A stretch of 64,000 nt of DNA. It comes from Olivibacter sp. XZL3. GTDB lineage: Bacteria > Bacteroidota > Bacteroidia > Sphingobacteriales > Sphingobacteriaceae. Position numbers and translations under genes: made by a program. Under the pieces are notes generated by a model that had not been told where the DNA came from, did not search any database, and was given only the letters and a program-made list of their open reading frames with translations. The stretch covers positions 124,001-188,000 of the forward strand of contig NZ_SBJH01000042.1 of the NCBI RefSeq assembly GCF_004368405.1, in the 5' to 3' direction. Positions 53,334-63,125 of this stretch are shown in pieces (the stretch's first letter is position 1; the number at the start of each line of letters is the position of its first letter).

Positions 53334-53900
53334 TTATTTCAGAAAATCAAGCAATAATTTGGACGCCTCTTGACAGGCTCTGTCGAGATCGTCATTCTTT
53401 AAAATAACATCAAACTTGTCCGCATAGGCCAATTCTTTATCGGCCTTTTCAATGCGTTCCTTCAGCTTCTCCTCTGTATCGGTCCCTCTTCCCCGTAGTC
53501 GTTCTATCAGTACATCCAACGTGGGTGGCTGCACAAAAATGGCAAGGGCGTTATCTCCAAACTTCTTCTTCAAGTGAAGTCCCCCGATTACATCGATATC
53601 GAAAATAACGGCCTTTCCTTCCGACCAGACCCGTTCAATTTCGGCCCGTAACGTGCCATAGAAAGTCCCAGAGTACACTTCCTCGAATTCTACGAATTCC
53701 TTTTTAGCAATTCGATGTAAGAATTCCTCTTTACTTATAAAATAGTAGTCCTTTCCATCAACTTCTCCTTCCCGAGGTGCCCGCGTACTAGCAGAAATAG
53801 AAAACGAAATCTTGTCATTAAATTTTTCCAGTAACCACTTTACAATTGTTGTTTTTCCGGCCCCCGAAGGCGCGGAGAAGATAATAAGCTTTCCTTCCAT
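53334..53900 (-). CDS. gmk: guanylate kinase
   Basis: Enzyme of 188 residues converting GMP to GDP with ATP. The P-loop is FSAPSGAGKTTIVKWL, followed by the GMP-binding motif SASTRAPREGEVDGKDYYF and the IDVIGGLHLKKKFGD lid region. It is located between yicC and nadD, with a 17-bp gap upstream and 13 bp downstream, indicating one operon. No departures from the family are seen. Confidence 0.96.
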   Translation of the reverse strand: MEGKLIIFSAPSGAGKTTIVKWLLEKFNDKISFSISASTRAPREGEVDGKDYYFISKEEFLHRIAKKEFVEFEEVYSGTFYGTLRAEIERVWSEGKAVIFDIDVIGGLHLKKKFGDNALAIFVQPPTLDVLIERLRGRGTDTEEKLKERIEKADKELAYADKFDVILKNDDLDRACQEASKLLLDFLK

Positions 53901-53917
53901 CTGGCAACGACAAGTTT

Positions 53918-54793
53918 CTATAAAATATTCAATAACTGTTCTTTGATTTTTTCCAATTCTTCCTTCATCTGAACAACGGTCTGCTGGATTTGGGCATTGT
54001 TGGCCTTCGAACCGAGGGTATTGATCTCCCGGCCCATCTCTTGTGAGATAAATCCTAATTTTTTCCCATTAGCATCCGGTGCTGTCAAAATCTTTGCGAA
54101 ATACTCGCAGTGACTTCTCAAACGCACCTTCTCTTCCGTGATATCCAACTTATCGATGTAATATATCAATTCTTGTTCAAAGCGGTTTTTATCAATATTT
54201 TCTCCCCCAACTGCTTCCACCATATAATTACTGATCCGTTCTCTGATCAAGGGAATACGTGAGGTCTCCTGTTTTTCTACGGCCGACAAAAGGTCTAAAA
54301 TCGTTTGATTTCTTTTAAAGAGGTCGTCCTTAAGCACCTGGCCTTCGTCTGAACGAAATTGTTGAAACTTTTCCAATGCCAAATAAAACGTATCCAGTAA
54401 ATCCTGCCATTCTTCCTCATCAGCAGCTTCTTCCGAATAGCTGATTACTTCCGGTAGATTAAGTGCTAATTCGAATATATTCTCCGTAGGATCATTTAAT
54501 TCTTTGGCGATGGCCTTTAACTGGGCATAATAATTTTTAAGCAAGCTGCCATCGATCGTTGCCGCCTTCGCCGAGGCGTCCGCGTATTCAACGTTGACCG
54601 TAATATTTACCTTACCTCGTTCAATGAGCTTTGTACACTCATTTCGGAGGAAAAGTTCTTTTTCTGAGAAAGTCTTCGGCATTTTCAGATTAAGCTCCAA
54701 ATATTTAGAGTTTAGCGACTTGATTTCTACTGTATATTTCGCTTTGGCACTTTCTTTGGTCCCTAAACCAAATCCGGTCATTGATTTTATCAT
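53918..54793 (-). CDS. yicC: YicC-family endoribonuclease
   Basis: Protein of 291 residues of the YicC/YloC family; the E. coli member has been described as an endoribonuclease. The start is the ATG at 54793, giving MIKSMTGFG, the invariant beginning of the family; the TTG at 54799 is part of a promoter box. The C-terminus has the LGFISQEMGREINTLGSKANN signature, split here as LGFISQEMGREI and NTLGSKANN. It leads gmk and nadD. The -7 box TAAGTTTG (54797-54804) ends 3 nt before the ATG. Confidence 0.93.
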   Translation of the reverse strand: MIKSMTGFGLGTKESAKAKYTVEIKSLNSKYLELNLKMPKTFSEKELFLRNECTKLIERGKVNITVNVEYADASAKAATIDGSLLKNYYAQLKAIAKELNDPTENIFELALNLPEVISYSEEAADEEEWQDLLDTFYLALEKFQQFRSDEGQVLKDDLFKRNQTILDLLSAVEKQETSRIPLIRERISNYMVEAVGGENIDKNRFEQELIYYIDKLDITEEKVRLRSHCEYFAKILTAPDANGKKLGFISQEMGREINTLGSKANNAQIQQTVVQMKEELEKIKEQLLNIL

Positions 54794-54796
54794 ATG

Positions 54797-54804
54797 CAAA
54801 CTTA
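54797..54804 (-). promoter_or_regulatory. yicC -7 element, leaderless geometry
   Basis: TAAGTTTG on the minus strand ends 3 nt before the ATG, so the operon mRNA would begin at about the start codon. A good -33 TTG is absent. Confidence 0.5.
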
Positions 54805-54978
54805 GATAAAATGCCTGACATTTGCGAACACGCGTTATGATATCATTAAAGCTAATGATATCAGATTGGCCCTATTAACAGCCGAAAGCTGATGGCTGAC
54901 AACTGACAGTAATTAGCTAATTTAACATTTTTTAGCACTATTAGTGCAAATGATTTGTTATGTTTACCGAGGAGAAGT

Positions 54979-55755
54979 ATGGAGCGTAAAAAACACTTTA
55001 AAAGCATATATAGCGTCGTTCTAACACTATTTTTACTCAGTTTCGGCTGCTTAGCACAAGCCCAGGAAGCCCTGGAGGGAATAGTGGTAGAGAAGGGAAC
55101 CCCTAAGAGAGTAGCGGAGGCTACCATCACCAATAGGCGGACTTTGGAGAAGGCGATTTCAAATAGTGAGGGAGGCTTCGTCATTCCTGCAAAAGCAGGG
55201 GATACGCTTATTGTTACCAAATACGCCTATTCGTCTATGTATTACCGTATAACAGATCCACGGAATATTGTGGTAAGCTTAAATCCTACCATCGAACTGG
55301 AAACGGTTACCGTTACCGGCAAGACCAGAAAAGAAGAGCTTCAAGATATATTGGAAGATTACGAAAAACAGACGCCCTATGGCGCCAGTAAACCGAAAGC
55401 ACTGGCCTATGTCTTTAACCCCTTGAGCGCGCTATACGGAACCTTCAGCAGGTCAGCAAAAAATGCGAGAAGGTTTAACAATTATGCACAGAACGAAATA
55501 AGGGAAACGGAAGTCGACAAGAAGTTTAACAAGTACAATGTGGGCGAAATTACCGGCCTTGAAGGGGACGATTTAATGAACTTTATGTCTCTGTATCGTC
55601 CGAGTTACGAGCAATGCAGGTATTGGAATGAATACGATATTCGAGATTATGTTAAAACGGCATTGGCAAAATTTGAGCGTGATGGCCGACCGAAAGCGGA
55701 ATCCTTACCGAAAATCCCTATTCCGGAACAGCAACTTAATAAAAACGAGTATTAA
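54979..55755 (+). CDS. carboxypeptidase-regulatory-like domain protein
   Basis: Secreted protein of 258 residues starting MERKKHFKSIYSV, with a signal peptide ending LAQA. The ATG at 54979 has a strong Shine-Dalgarno-like GAGGAGAAG, rare in this window, and is preferred to the ATG at 54955. Residues of about 30-95 look like a carboxypeptidase D-like regulatory domain (LEGIVVEKGTPKRVAEATITNR..., DTLIVTKYAY), as found at the N-termini of TonB-dependent receptors. The rest (NAIL-like helices) is unassigned. It may be a periplasmic surface accessory. Confidence 0.75.
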   Translation: MERKKHFKSIYSVVLTLFLLSFGCLAQAQEALEGIVVEKGTPKRVAEATITNRRTLEKAISNSEGGFVIPAKAGDTLIVTKYAYSSMYYRITDPRNIVVSLNPTIELETVTVTGKTRKEELQDILEDYEKQTPYGASKPKALAYVFNPLSALYGTFSRSAKNARRFNNYAQNEIRETEVDKKFNKYNVGEITGLEGDDLMNFMSLYRPSYEQCRYWNEYDIRDYVKTALAKFERDGRPKAESLPKIPIPEQQLNKNEY

Positions 55756-55849
55756 TCAAGGTCATTTAATCGAGTTTAAAATTAGTGTTTTATATTTAAT
55801 TTTTTGGCACTTAGTTTGCGCAGGTTTAACATTATCAAATAACATTAAA

Positions 55850-56539
55850 ATGAGCATAAAAAATAAAATAGCAGTTTTTGGTGTTGCTCTTGCTACATCG
55901 AGTATACTATTCACAAGCTGTAACACGATAAAGTCTATGAACAACACCCAGAAAGGGGCCGGTATCGGCGCCGTAGGCGGTGCGGGATTAGGTGCCCTGA
56001 TCGGCAACAAAGCGGGTAATACAGCGGTAGGTGCCATCGTTGGTGGCGCACTCGGAGGTGTTGCCGGTGGCTTGATTGGTAAAAAAATGGATAAACAGGC
56101 CGCGGAGATTGAGCGGACGGTAGATGGCGCGGAAGTCGTAAAGGCCGGAGAAGGTATCATCGTTAAATTCGATTCGGGTATCCTGTTCGGCTTTGATCAG
56201 ACTGCTTTGAAGCCGGAGGCCCAAACCAATATTAAAAATTTAGTCAAATCGTTAAACGACAACCCGGATACCGATATTTTGGTAATCGGCCATACAGATA
56301 ATAAAGGGACAGCAGAATATAACCAAGGCTTGTCAGAACGCAGAGCCGTTGCTGTCAAAAACTATGCTGTGGCGCAAGGTTTGGCCGCTAGCCGCGTAAG
56401 AACGGAAGGAAAAAGTTTCAGCGAGCCAATCGCCGATAACGATACCGAGGCTGGACGGGCTCAAAACCGTCGCGTAGAAATTGTCATTGTTGCAAACGAT
56501 AAGATGAAAGAGGAAGCCAAGCAACAAAGCTCATTATAG
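55850..56539 (+). CDS. OmpA-family lipoprotein with glycine-zipper segment
   Basis: Protein of 229 residues from the ATG at 55850. The N-terminus has a lipobox (ILFTSC), then a glycine-rich zipper (GAGIGAVGGAGLGALIGNKAG, split as GAGIGAVGGAG and LGALIGNKAG) forming a membrane hairpin, and a C-terminal OmpA domain with VIGHTDNKGTAEYNQGLSERRA and RAQNRRVEIVI. It anchors peptidoglycan to the outer membrane. The longer frame from 55628 overlaps the preceding gene. A rho-independent terminator follows. Confidence 0.92.
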   Translation: MSIKNKIAVFGVALATSSILFTSCNTIKSMNNTQKGAGIGAVGGAGLGALIGNKAGNTAVGAIVGGALGGVAGGLIGKKMDKQAAEIERTVDGAEVVKAGEGIIVKFDSGILFGFDQTALKPEAQTNIKNLVKSLNDNPDTDILVIGHTDNKGTAEYNQGLSERRAVAVKNYAVAQGLAASRVRTEGKSFSEPIADNDTEAGRAQNRRVEIVIVANDKMKEEAKQQSSL

Positions 56540-56563
56540 ACTAAACATTCATTATATACTTCG

Positions 56564-56597
56564 AGAGTAAGCGCGTAAAAGCGTTTACTCTTTTTTT
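56564..56597 (+). terminator. intrinsic terminator of the OmpA-family gene
   Basis: Eleven-bp arms AGAGTAAGCGC/GCGTTTACTCT (56564-56574 and 56581-56591, one wobble), a GTAAAA loop and a run of T to 56597. Confidence 0.92.
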
Positions 56598-56741
56598 GTT
56601 TAGGTTATTAGCTTTTTAGTCCTGACCGAGCGCATCCCATTCAGGCTTACGCAACACGCTGCCGCTAAGTGGGGATATAATTGGAAATTATTTACCGTCT
56701 ATGTACCTTGCAGCAAACATAACGACAAATTATTGTATACA

Positions 56742-58055
56742 ATGGTAGCAAGACTTTTCCTCTTCATTTTATGCTCTTTGTTATCTTTTTCAGGACTAGC
56801 ACAGAAAAGTAAAAAACCACCCAAGCCACAAGTCTTTGTATATGGCCATGGACCTGATGCTTTTTCCGCCGCTATGCAGGCCGCCCAGTCGGGCGTCCAA
56901 ACGTATTGGGTCGTCGACTCGACGCACATCGGCGGCCATTTGATACAGGGGGAAACAAAACACATACGATCTAATCAAGGCTTAGATGTAGGAACGTGGG
57001 CCTTCCTGTTAAAGGCAATAGCCAATGTTCAACAATTATCAGACTCCGCCCTTACCGCAGCCAAGAAAAATATAGCACCAAAAATCGCTCAGAATGTATT
57101 CGAAAATAGTGCGGACACCATTAAACGCCTCGCTTATAAAAAAAATTTAACGGTTACAAAAATTGAAAAATCAGGCAAGAAATGGCAGGTAATTCTAAGT
57201 AATGGAGAAAAGATTAAAGTGAACGCTTTGGTGGACGCCACCCCGCATGCATCTCTCCTTCGGCTACTGAAGGCAAAAAATATTGAACCCAAATTACAAC
57301 CGAAAAATCTCGATAAAAAAATCGACTACCATTCTTCTTTATACAGAACCGGTATTGCCGTTGCGGAGTTAGATAAGCAGCTGTTCAACATCCCTTTAAA
57401 CAGTATACTGCCCGATAGCACACTACAAAATTACTTCGCGACCGCTACCACGGATCAGCTGTTCTCTTCGGGAGAGGCTAACCATACGCCTTTACTCATG
57501 CTTCGTGCGCAGGCTTGCGGAGCGGCGGCTGCATATTGCGCTTTCTTCAACACAAGTTCTGATAACATGAATGTCAGGACACTACAAGGCGAACTTTTGG
57601 CGTTTAAAAGTTTCGTGATGCCTTTTCAGGACATCAGTTTATCCGACCCTCATTATCCCCAAGTTCAGCGCGTTGGGGCTACAGGCATCCTGAAAGGCGT
57701 TTATACCGAAAGCGATGCAAAAGGAGCTTTTCTATTTCGTCCTGACAGCCTCGTCTCATCCAAAGAGATCGAGCCCATCGTTAAGCAGTTGTATACGAGA
57801 AGCCAAATATGGTTTAAAGACAAAAATATAGCCGTTTTAAAGCTAAAACATCTGCTAGATTTAATAAAATACGTCGCTAATAGGGGAGAAGAATTAAACG
57901 CGGAGGTCGAAAAAGGGTGGACAAGGCGTTTTAAATTCGAGGGCGAATATAACTTAGACGCCACATTATCCCGCCGGCAATTTGCAGTGCTGGTAGACAC
58001 CTATTTACAACCCTTTCATGTACGGGTTAATCTAAAAGGCGAGTTCCAATATTAA
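56742..58055 (+). CDS. secreted FAD-dependent oxidoreductase-like protein
   Basis: Protein of 437 residues with a signal peptide ending SGLA. The Rossmann start is VFVYGHGPDAFSAAMQAAQSG, split as VFVYGHGPDAFSAA and MQAAQSG, giving GxGxxA rather than GxGxxG. The following VVDSTHIGGHLIQGE and the NALVDATPHASLLRLL region fit the FAD-dependent oxidoreductase family. The usual dinucleotide-binding site is therefore weakened, so FAD binding is uncertain. I use the ATG at 56742; a TTG at 56733 is also in frame. It is convergent with nagB. Confidence 0.68.
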   Translation: MVARLFLFILCSLLSFSGLAQKSKKPPKPQVFVYGHGPDAFSAAMQAAQSGVQTYWVVDSTHIGGHLIQGETKHIRSNQGLDVGTWAFLLKAIANVQQLSDSALTAAKKNIAPKIAQNVFENSADTIKRLAYKKNLTVTKIEKSGKKWQVILSNGEKIKVNALVDATPHASLLRLLKAKNIEPKLQPKNLDKKIDYHSSLYRTGIAVAELDKQLFNIPLNSILPDSTLQNYFATATTDQLFSSGEANHTPLLMLRAQACGAAAAYCAFFNTSSDNMNVRTLQGELLAFKSFVMPFQDISLSDPHYPQVQRVGATGILKGVYTESDAKGAFLFRPDSLVSSKEIEPIVKQLYTRSQIWFKDKNIAVLKLKHLLDLIKYVANRGEELNAEVEKGWTRRFKFEGEYNLDATLSRRQFAVLVDTYLQPFHVRVNLKGEFQY

Positions 58056-58060
58056 AAAAA

Positions 58061-58100
58061 GGCCTGTCTAATACACCTACAAGAGGTTATTAGACAAGCC
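58061..58100. terminator. bidirectional terminator
   Basis: Thirteen-base arms (58061-58073 and 58088-58100) pair at 12 of 13 positions. A run of A precedes and a run of T follows, so each strand ends in U. It lies between convergent genes. Confidence 0.88.
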
Positions 58101-58108
58101 CGATTTTT

Positions 58109-60046
58109 CTAAAATCTCCAGCGCACAAAGGCTTCAATTGCCTCATAATCCGCTAGACCTAATTCATCGTATTTCCTGGCCGTTTCACTGGTTCTATCCT
58201 CTGCACGTACCCAGAACTCGCGTGCGTCATCTCCGGGGAATACAGGAAGATCTTTTTGCGATTGATGCTTAAAAATAGCAAGCCGCTTCCGGACGACTTC
58301 TTGTGGCGACAGTGGAACAGCCATTTCAATTTCATGAATTTCGAATTCATGCCAAGCGCCTCTGTACAACCACAACCAACAATCTTTCGTCCACTCCTCC
58401 GTTTTGCTCAAACGGGTCAATGCCTCCAGCATAATGTCAAAACAAACTTTATGCGTTCCGTGAGGATCGGCAAAATCCCCTGCCGCAAAGACCTGATGCG
58501 GCTTGATCTGTTGCAACAGCTCCATGGTTTGCAAAATGTCATCCTCATAAGAAACAACCTTTGAAAATTTACCTCTATCATAGAAAGGTAAATCCTGAAA
58601 GTGAATATTCTCATCGGGCAAGCCGGCAAACCTAGCGCCTGCTATTGCTTCCCCTTTACGGATCAGTCCTTTGATCGTACGAATTTCATCCGTATCAATT
58701 TGATTCGGCTTCTTAGCCGCTATAAACTTTCTGGTTTCAGCGTATAGCGCATCCAACTTCTCTGTCCCCAACTGCAGCGATTTTGTAAAGTCGGTAGCGA
58801 ACTCGATATAACGCAGTACATCGTCGTCCCAAACCGCCGTATTACCGGAAGTTTGATAGGCAACATGCACGTTGTGCCCTTGATCGGCCAAACGGATGAA
58901 TGTACCGCCCATTGAAATCACATCATCATCCGGATGTGGCGAAAAAATAATCACATTTTTCCGAGCAGGCACTGCCCGTTCCGGACGTTGACTATCGTCT
59001 GCATTTGGTTTACCTCCCGGCCAGCCGGTAATTGTATGTTGAAGCTTATTAAAAATATCAATATTAATATTGTAAACAGGGCCTTTTTCAGTAGCCAGCT
59101 GGGCCATACCGTGATTGTTATAGTCCTCTTCGGTCAATTTGAGAATCGGCTTTTTCACAGTCTGCGCAAGCCAGATAACCGCCTTCTTAATCGTTTTCGA
59201 ATCCCATGTACAATCTTTCACCAGCCAAGGCGTATTGAAGCGCGTAAGTTCGCTGGCAGCGCCCTCGTCTAACACAAACTCAACGTGATCGGAAAGTTGT
59301 AGAAAGGTCGCAGGCACGTCCGAAGACATCTCTCCCTCAACGGCCTTTTTAACGATTTCTGCTTTTACCGGACTCCAAGCCATTAAGATAATCTCGCGTG
59401 CCTTAAATATCGTACCGATACCCATGGTAATTGCCTTAGTTGGCACATTTTCCTTTCCGCCAAAGTCGCGAGATGCATCCCGACGGGTAAGGTCGTCCAA
59501 AGTCACTAAGCGCGTACCAGAATTTGGAGCAGAGCCCGGCTCATTGAAGCCAATATGCCCCGTTCTACCGATACCTAGAAGTTGGAAATCCAAGCCACCT
59601 AATTCGCTGATCTTTCGCTCATACTCCATACAGTAGGCCGGTATTTCCGACTGATCAAGCGTACCGTCGGGAATGTTTATATGCTCCCTTTTTATGTCGA
59701 TATGATCAAAAAGATTTTTGTTCATAAAAGTCACGTAACTCTGGGCAGAGTCGGGTTGCATCGGATAATATTCATCCAAATTAAAAGTAATAACGTTCTG
59801 AAAGCTTAGCCCTTCCTCGCGGTGAAGCCGTACAAGCTCTGCGTAAACTTGAACAGGAGTTGCGCCTGTAGCAAGACCTAATACGGCCTGCTCACCTTTT
59901 TCTTGCTTTTCTTTAATTAATGTTGCGATACGAGCAGCAACAGCTAACGAGGCTGCCTTTGAATTTTTGTAAACGCTTACGGGGAGTTTCTCGAAACGCG
60001 TTTCTTCCAATAGATTTAATCTAGCCATTTTTGAGGATAGTTTCAT
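58109..60046 (-). CDS. NagB-like deaminase fused to a PIG-L deacetylase
   Basis: Protein of 645 residues. Residues of about 1-290 are NagB-like, with LGLATGATPV, NLDEYYPM (Asp91) and GIGRTGHIGFNEPGS: His164 and Glu169 are kept, but the Asp that normally precedes Gly-His is Thr162. Residues 365-640 are a PIG-L/LmbE zinc deacetylase with SPHPDDDVISMGG (371-375). The pair could act on N-acetylglucosamine derivatives by deacetylation and deamination. Fusions of this type occur in Bacteroidota, annotated as glucosamine-6-phosphate deaminase. A -7 box (TATTTTTG, 60060-60067) lies 13 nt upstream. Confidence 0.85.
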   Translation of the reverse strand: MKLSSKMARLNLLEETRFEKLPVSVYKNSKAASLAVAARIATLIKEKQEKGEQAVLGLATGATPVQVYAELVRLHREEGLSFQNVITFNLDEYYPMQPDSAQSYVTFMNKNLFDHIDIKREHINIPDGTLDQSEIPAYCMEYERKISELGGLDFQLLGIGRTGHIGFNEPGSAPNSGTRLVTLDDLTRRDASRDFGGKENVPTKAITMGIGTIFKAREIILMAWSPVKAEIVKKAVEGEMSSDVPATFLQLSDHVEFVLDEGAASELTRFNTPWLVKDCTWDSKTIKKAVIWLAQTVKKPILKLTEEDYNNHGMAQLATEKGPVYNINIDIFNKLQHTITGWPGGKPNADDSQRPERAVPARKNVIIFSPHPDDDVISMGGTFIRLADQGHNVHVAYQTSGNTAVWDDDVLRYIEFATDFTKSLQLGTEKLDALYAETRKFIAAKKPNQIDTDEIRTIKGLIRKGEAIAGARFAGLPDENIHFQDLPFYDRGKFSKVVSYEDDILQTMELLQQIKPHQVFAAGDFADPHGTHKVCFDIMLEALTRLSKTEEWTKDCWLWLYRGAWHEFEIHEIEMAVPLSPQEVVRKRLAIFKHQSQKDLPVFPGDDAREFWVRAEDRTSETARKYDELGLADYEAIEAFVRWRF

Positions 60047-60059
60047 TTAAGGTGAGACG

Positions 60060-60067
60060 CAAAAATA
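60060..60067 (-). promoter_or_regulatory. -7 element of the NagB/PIG-L gene
   Basis: TATTTTTG on the minus strand, 13 nt before the ATG. It separates this gene from the trp operon. Confidence 0.45.
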
Positions 60068-60151
60068 GCGAAATATTATATACGTCCTAATAAAATAACT
60101 AGCTTTTCGGCGGATGTCACCCTTTTTGTGCAAAGCAATCGAGTGCGTAAA

Positions 60152-60934
60152 TTAGAGCTCGCTCACAAACCTTTTAATTGATTCCGCAGGGTCAGCCGTT
60201 TTCATAAAATTTTCGCCGATTAAGAAAGCCTGAAATCCGGCTTCCTTCAACTGCCCAATAATAAGCGGATCGCTTATCCCACTTTCCGACACTTTTATAA
60301 AGGATTCCGGAATGCGATCCACCAAAGCTAAAGAGTGATCAATCGACACGGTAAAGTCTTTAAGATTCCGGTTGTTTACACCGATAGCGTCAATCGTATC
60401 GAATAAACTCGCTTCCAGTTCCTCTTCATTGTGTACTTCCAAAAGCACATTCAAGCCTAAATCCTTAGCATACTGAGCCAGCGACGCCACTTCTTCCTTG
60501 CTTAATGCCGCAGCTATTAGCAGGATAATGTCAGCACCGTATGCTTTTGCCTCAGCTATCTGGTATTCGTCAACGATAAAATCTTTCCTTAACAAAGGGA
60601 TTTTCAGCACTTCTCTAGCTCTTTTTAAATCCTCCAAACTGCCTTTAAAAAAATCTGCATCGGTCAAAACCGAAATAGCTGACGCTCCCGCTGCTGCATA
60701 ACCGCTTACCACCTCTTCAACAGAAACTTTGTCGTTGATGACACCCTTTGACGGAGAGGCCCTTTTATACTCAGCGATAATCCCAGTCTTGTTCGGATCC
60801 AGCACCGCATCCTTCAGGTTGTAACAAGTACGATTAAACAGTGGCTGTTGCATTAGATCAGCAATCGTCACCTTTGTTTTCGCAACAGCAAGTTCTTCCT
60901 TTTTCCTACCGATAATCTTATCCAGTATATTCAT
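60152..60934 (-). CDS. trpC: indole-3-glycerol phosphate synthase
   Basis: TIM-barrel enzyme of 260 residues closing the indole ring in tryptophan synthesis. It has the family start IIGRKKEELAVAK, the catalytic IIAEYKRASPSKGVI, LLRKDFIVDEYQIAEAKAYGAD, GVNNRNLKDFTV and KVSESGI. It follows trpG by 11 bp. The trpD, F, B and A genes are not here, so the pathway is split between loci. Confidence 0.97.
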   Translation of the reverse strand: MNILDKIIGRKKEELAVAKTKVTIADLMQQPLFNRTCYNLKDAVLDPNKTGIIAEYKRASPSKGVINDKVSVEEVVSGYAAAGASAISVLTDADFFKGSLEDLKRAREVLKIPLLRKDFIVDEYQIAEAKAYGADIILLIAAALSKEEVASLAQYAKDLGLNVLLEVHNEEELEASLFDTIDAIGVNNRNLKDFTVSIDHSLALVDRIPESFIKVSESGISDPLIIGQLKEAGFQAFLIGENFMKTADPAESIKRFVSEL

Positions 60935-60945
60935 ATGCCCATCGA

Positions 60946-61539
60946 TTATTTGTTCAACCAGTTTGCAATCATCCGCTTTCCATGTTCACTAAGAACCGAC
61001 TCAGGATGGAACTGCAATCCTCTTACATCATAGGTCTTATGAGACAAAGCCATGATCACCCCTTCATCATCAACAGCGGTCACTTCCAGTTCCTCGGGGA
61101 ATTGCTCATGAGCCACTGCCCACGAGTGATAACGCCCGATGCGGAAACGTTCCGGCAAATCTTTAAACAAAGGTTCTGTCGATTTTAAGACCTGCAGCGG
61201 CGTGGCCGTTCCATGTACCGGCTTTTTTAAATTGAACAATTTTCCTCCGTACACTTCCGCTATTGCCTGTTGCCCAAGACAAATACCGAGAATGCTTTTT
61301 GAGGCGCCATAAGTGCGGATAACATCCATAAGCAGTCCGGCCTCTTCCGGAATCCCCGGTCCCGGAGAAAGCAAGATTTTGTCGTAAGCCGCCACCTCTT
61401 CTATATTAAATTTGTCGTTTCTAATAACCGTGCAATCCATACCGCACTCTTGCAGCAGATGCACTAAATTGAAGGTAAAAGAATCATAATTGTCTACCAC
61501 CAAAATTTTGGGTTCAGTAGCAAGTTTTTTCTGCGCCAT
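60946..61539 (-). CDS. trpG: anthranilate synthase component II (glutamine amidotransferase)
   Basis: Class I amidotransferase of 197 residues that supplies ammonia to TrpE. It has VDNYDSFTFNLVHLLQ, the oxyanion motif SPGPGIPEEAG, the nucleophile in GICLGQQAIAE, and FHPESVLSEHG with the catalytic His. It may also serve PabB. It is separated from trpE by 141 bp, an unusually large gap for a trp operon, with an AT-rich sequence in between. Confidence 0.95.
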   Translation of the reverse strand: MAQKKLATEPKILVVDNYDSFTFNLVHLLQECGMDCTVIRNDKFNIEEVAAYDKILLSPGPGIPEEAGLLMDVIRTYGASKSILGICLGQQAIAEVYGGKLFNLKKPVHGTATPLQVLKSTEPLFKDLPERFRIGRYHSWAVAHEQFPEELEVTAVDDEGVIMALSHKTYDVRGLQFHPESVLSEHGKRMIANWLNK

Positions 61540-61680
61540 TGTTATTTATCAGCTTTTTTTATTGTCGGCATTTCGCCGGCAGCTTATTTATTTACTATTT
61601 ATTGGCTGTAGGCTATAAGCAGTATGCTGTAGGTTATATACCGTATTCCCCTTATACCCTCCACCTTCCAGCCTTGGATC

Positions 61681-63093
61681 CTACAGCTCCTCGGCCAACG
61701 TTAACGCTTTCCTCAAAGCAGCTATTTTATTATTAACTTCATTTAATTCGCCTTCGGCTGAAGAGCCCGCCACAACACCGCCTCCAGCCTGATAATGCAA
61801 TCGATTATTCTTGCTCAGAAAAGTCCGGATCATAATCGCATGGTTGAAGTCGCCATCGAAGCCCATATAACCAATGGCCCCACTGTAAAAACCACGTTGC
61901 TGTTGTTCATACCTATCTATCAATTGCATGGCCATATGCTTCGGCGCGCCGCTCAAGGTACCGGCAGGAAAAGTATCTCCCACCACATCAAAGGGATTAG
62001 CACCCTCCTGCAAAGTACCACTCACCTTAGAAACCAAGTGGATTACATGCGAATAAAACTGGGCCTCTTTAAACGATTTGACCTCCACATCCACACAATG
62101 CCGACTCAAATCGTTTCTTGCCAAATCGACCAACATCACATGCTCAGCACTTTCTTTAGGATCATTTTTTAGCGCCTCTGCCACACGCAAATCCTCTGCC
62201 GTATTTCCTGTTCTTTTGAAAGTACCCGCTATCGGATATATGGATGCTTCTTTTCCCTTGATGGTCAATTGCGCTTCGGGTGACGAACCGAATAATTTAA
62301 AATTACCATAGTCGAAATAAAACAGATAGGGAGACGGGTTCACCGACCGTAAGCTTCGGTAAACGTTAAATTCGTCCCCTAAAAATGGACGGCTAAACGC
62401 TCGGGAAGGAACGATCTGAAAAACATCTCCTCTAAAAATGTGTTCCTTCGTTTTCTCCACCAAGGCTTTATAGCCTTCATCGGTTTTATTCGAGCTTTCG
62501 TCGCCATTCAGTTCAAATTTATACTCAGGGAAATTTTTGTTTTGTATAAGGTACTGAATCTTGCTCAACCCATCCTCCTCAGGCTCACCACAATAGTGCT
62601 CAAACACATAAAGCTCATTACGAAAGTGATCAATGGCAATTACATAGCGATAGACATGATACTGCAGAAAAGGAATATTCCGCGCCTCGTCTACGGGCGT
62701 TTCCAAGGTTATATCTTCAAAATGAGCTACGGTATCAAAAGTGAAATACCCGAATAGTCCGTTCGTGATAAACTTAAACTCCTCCGGTTTATCGGCCTTA
62801 AAAGACTGACGGAATTGGGACACTTCCTCTCTTAAATTTATACTATCGGCGGGTTTACTGGATTTTTGTCCATCAGGAAAATACACTTCCAGTTGATTTT
62901 CGTTGAGACTGATCCCCGCAATAGGCGAACAACAAACATAACTCATACTATTTTCGCGACTATGGTAATCAGAACTCTCCAACAGCAGACTATTCGGAAA
63001 CACATCCCTTAATCTTAAATATATACTAACCGGCGTGGTTGTGTCTGCCAATAATTTTTTAAATCTCGTTCGTAATTGATATGTGTCCGTCAT
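61681..63093 (-). CDS. trpE: anthranilate synthase component I
   Basis: Chorismate-utilising enzyme of 470 residues making anthranilate. The Trp feedback motif LLLESSD (around 35-41) is present, so allosteric inhibition by Trp is likely. The catalytic half carries [48 protein letters not shown] and [13 protein letters not shown]. It is the first structural gene of the operon, and its start lies 33 nt after an attenuator terminator. Confidence 0.97.
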   Translation of the reverse strand: MTDTYQLRTRFKKLLADTTTPVSIYLRLRDVFPNSLLLESSDYHSRENSMSYVCCSPIAGISLNENQLEVYFPDGQKSSKPADSINLREEVSQFRQSFKADKPEEFKFITNGLFGYFTFDTVAHFEDITLETPVDEARNIPFLQYHVYRYVIAIDHFRNELYVFEHYCGEPEEDGLSKIQYLIQNKNFPEYKFELNGDESSNKTDEGYKALVEKTKEHIFRGDVFQIVPSRAFSRPFLGDEFNVYRSLRSVNPSPYLFYFDYGNFKLFGSSPEAQLTIKGKEASIYPIAGTFKRTGNTAEDLRVAEALKNDPKESAEHVMLVDLARNDLSRHCVDVEVKSFKEAQFYSHVIHLVSKVSGTLQEGANPFDVVGDTFPAGTLSGAPKHMAMQLIDRYEQQQRGFYSGAIGYMGFDGDFNHAIMIRTFLSKNNRLHYQAGGGVVAGSSAEGELNEVNNKIAALRKALTLAEEL

Positions 63094-63125
63094 TATTTAT
63101 TAACCTTTTTGTAATCGTTAAGCAT

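Noticed and set aside
54861-55220. 119-codon minus-strand frame opposite the carboxypeptidase-regulatory-like gene.
   Set aside because: Overlaps a better supported plus-strand gene with a strong Shine-Dalgarno and signal peptide.
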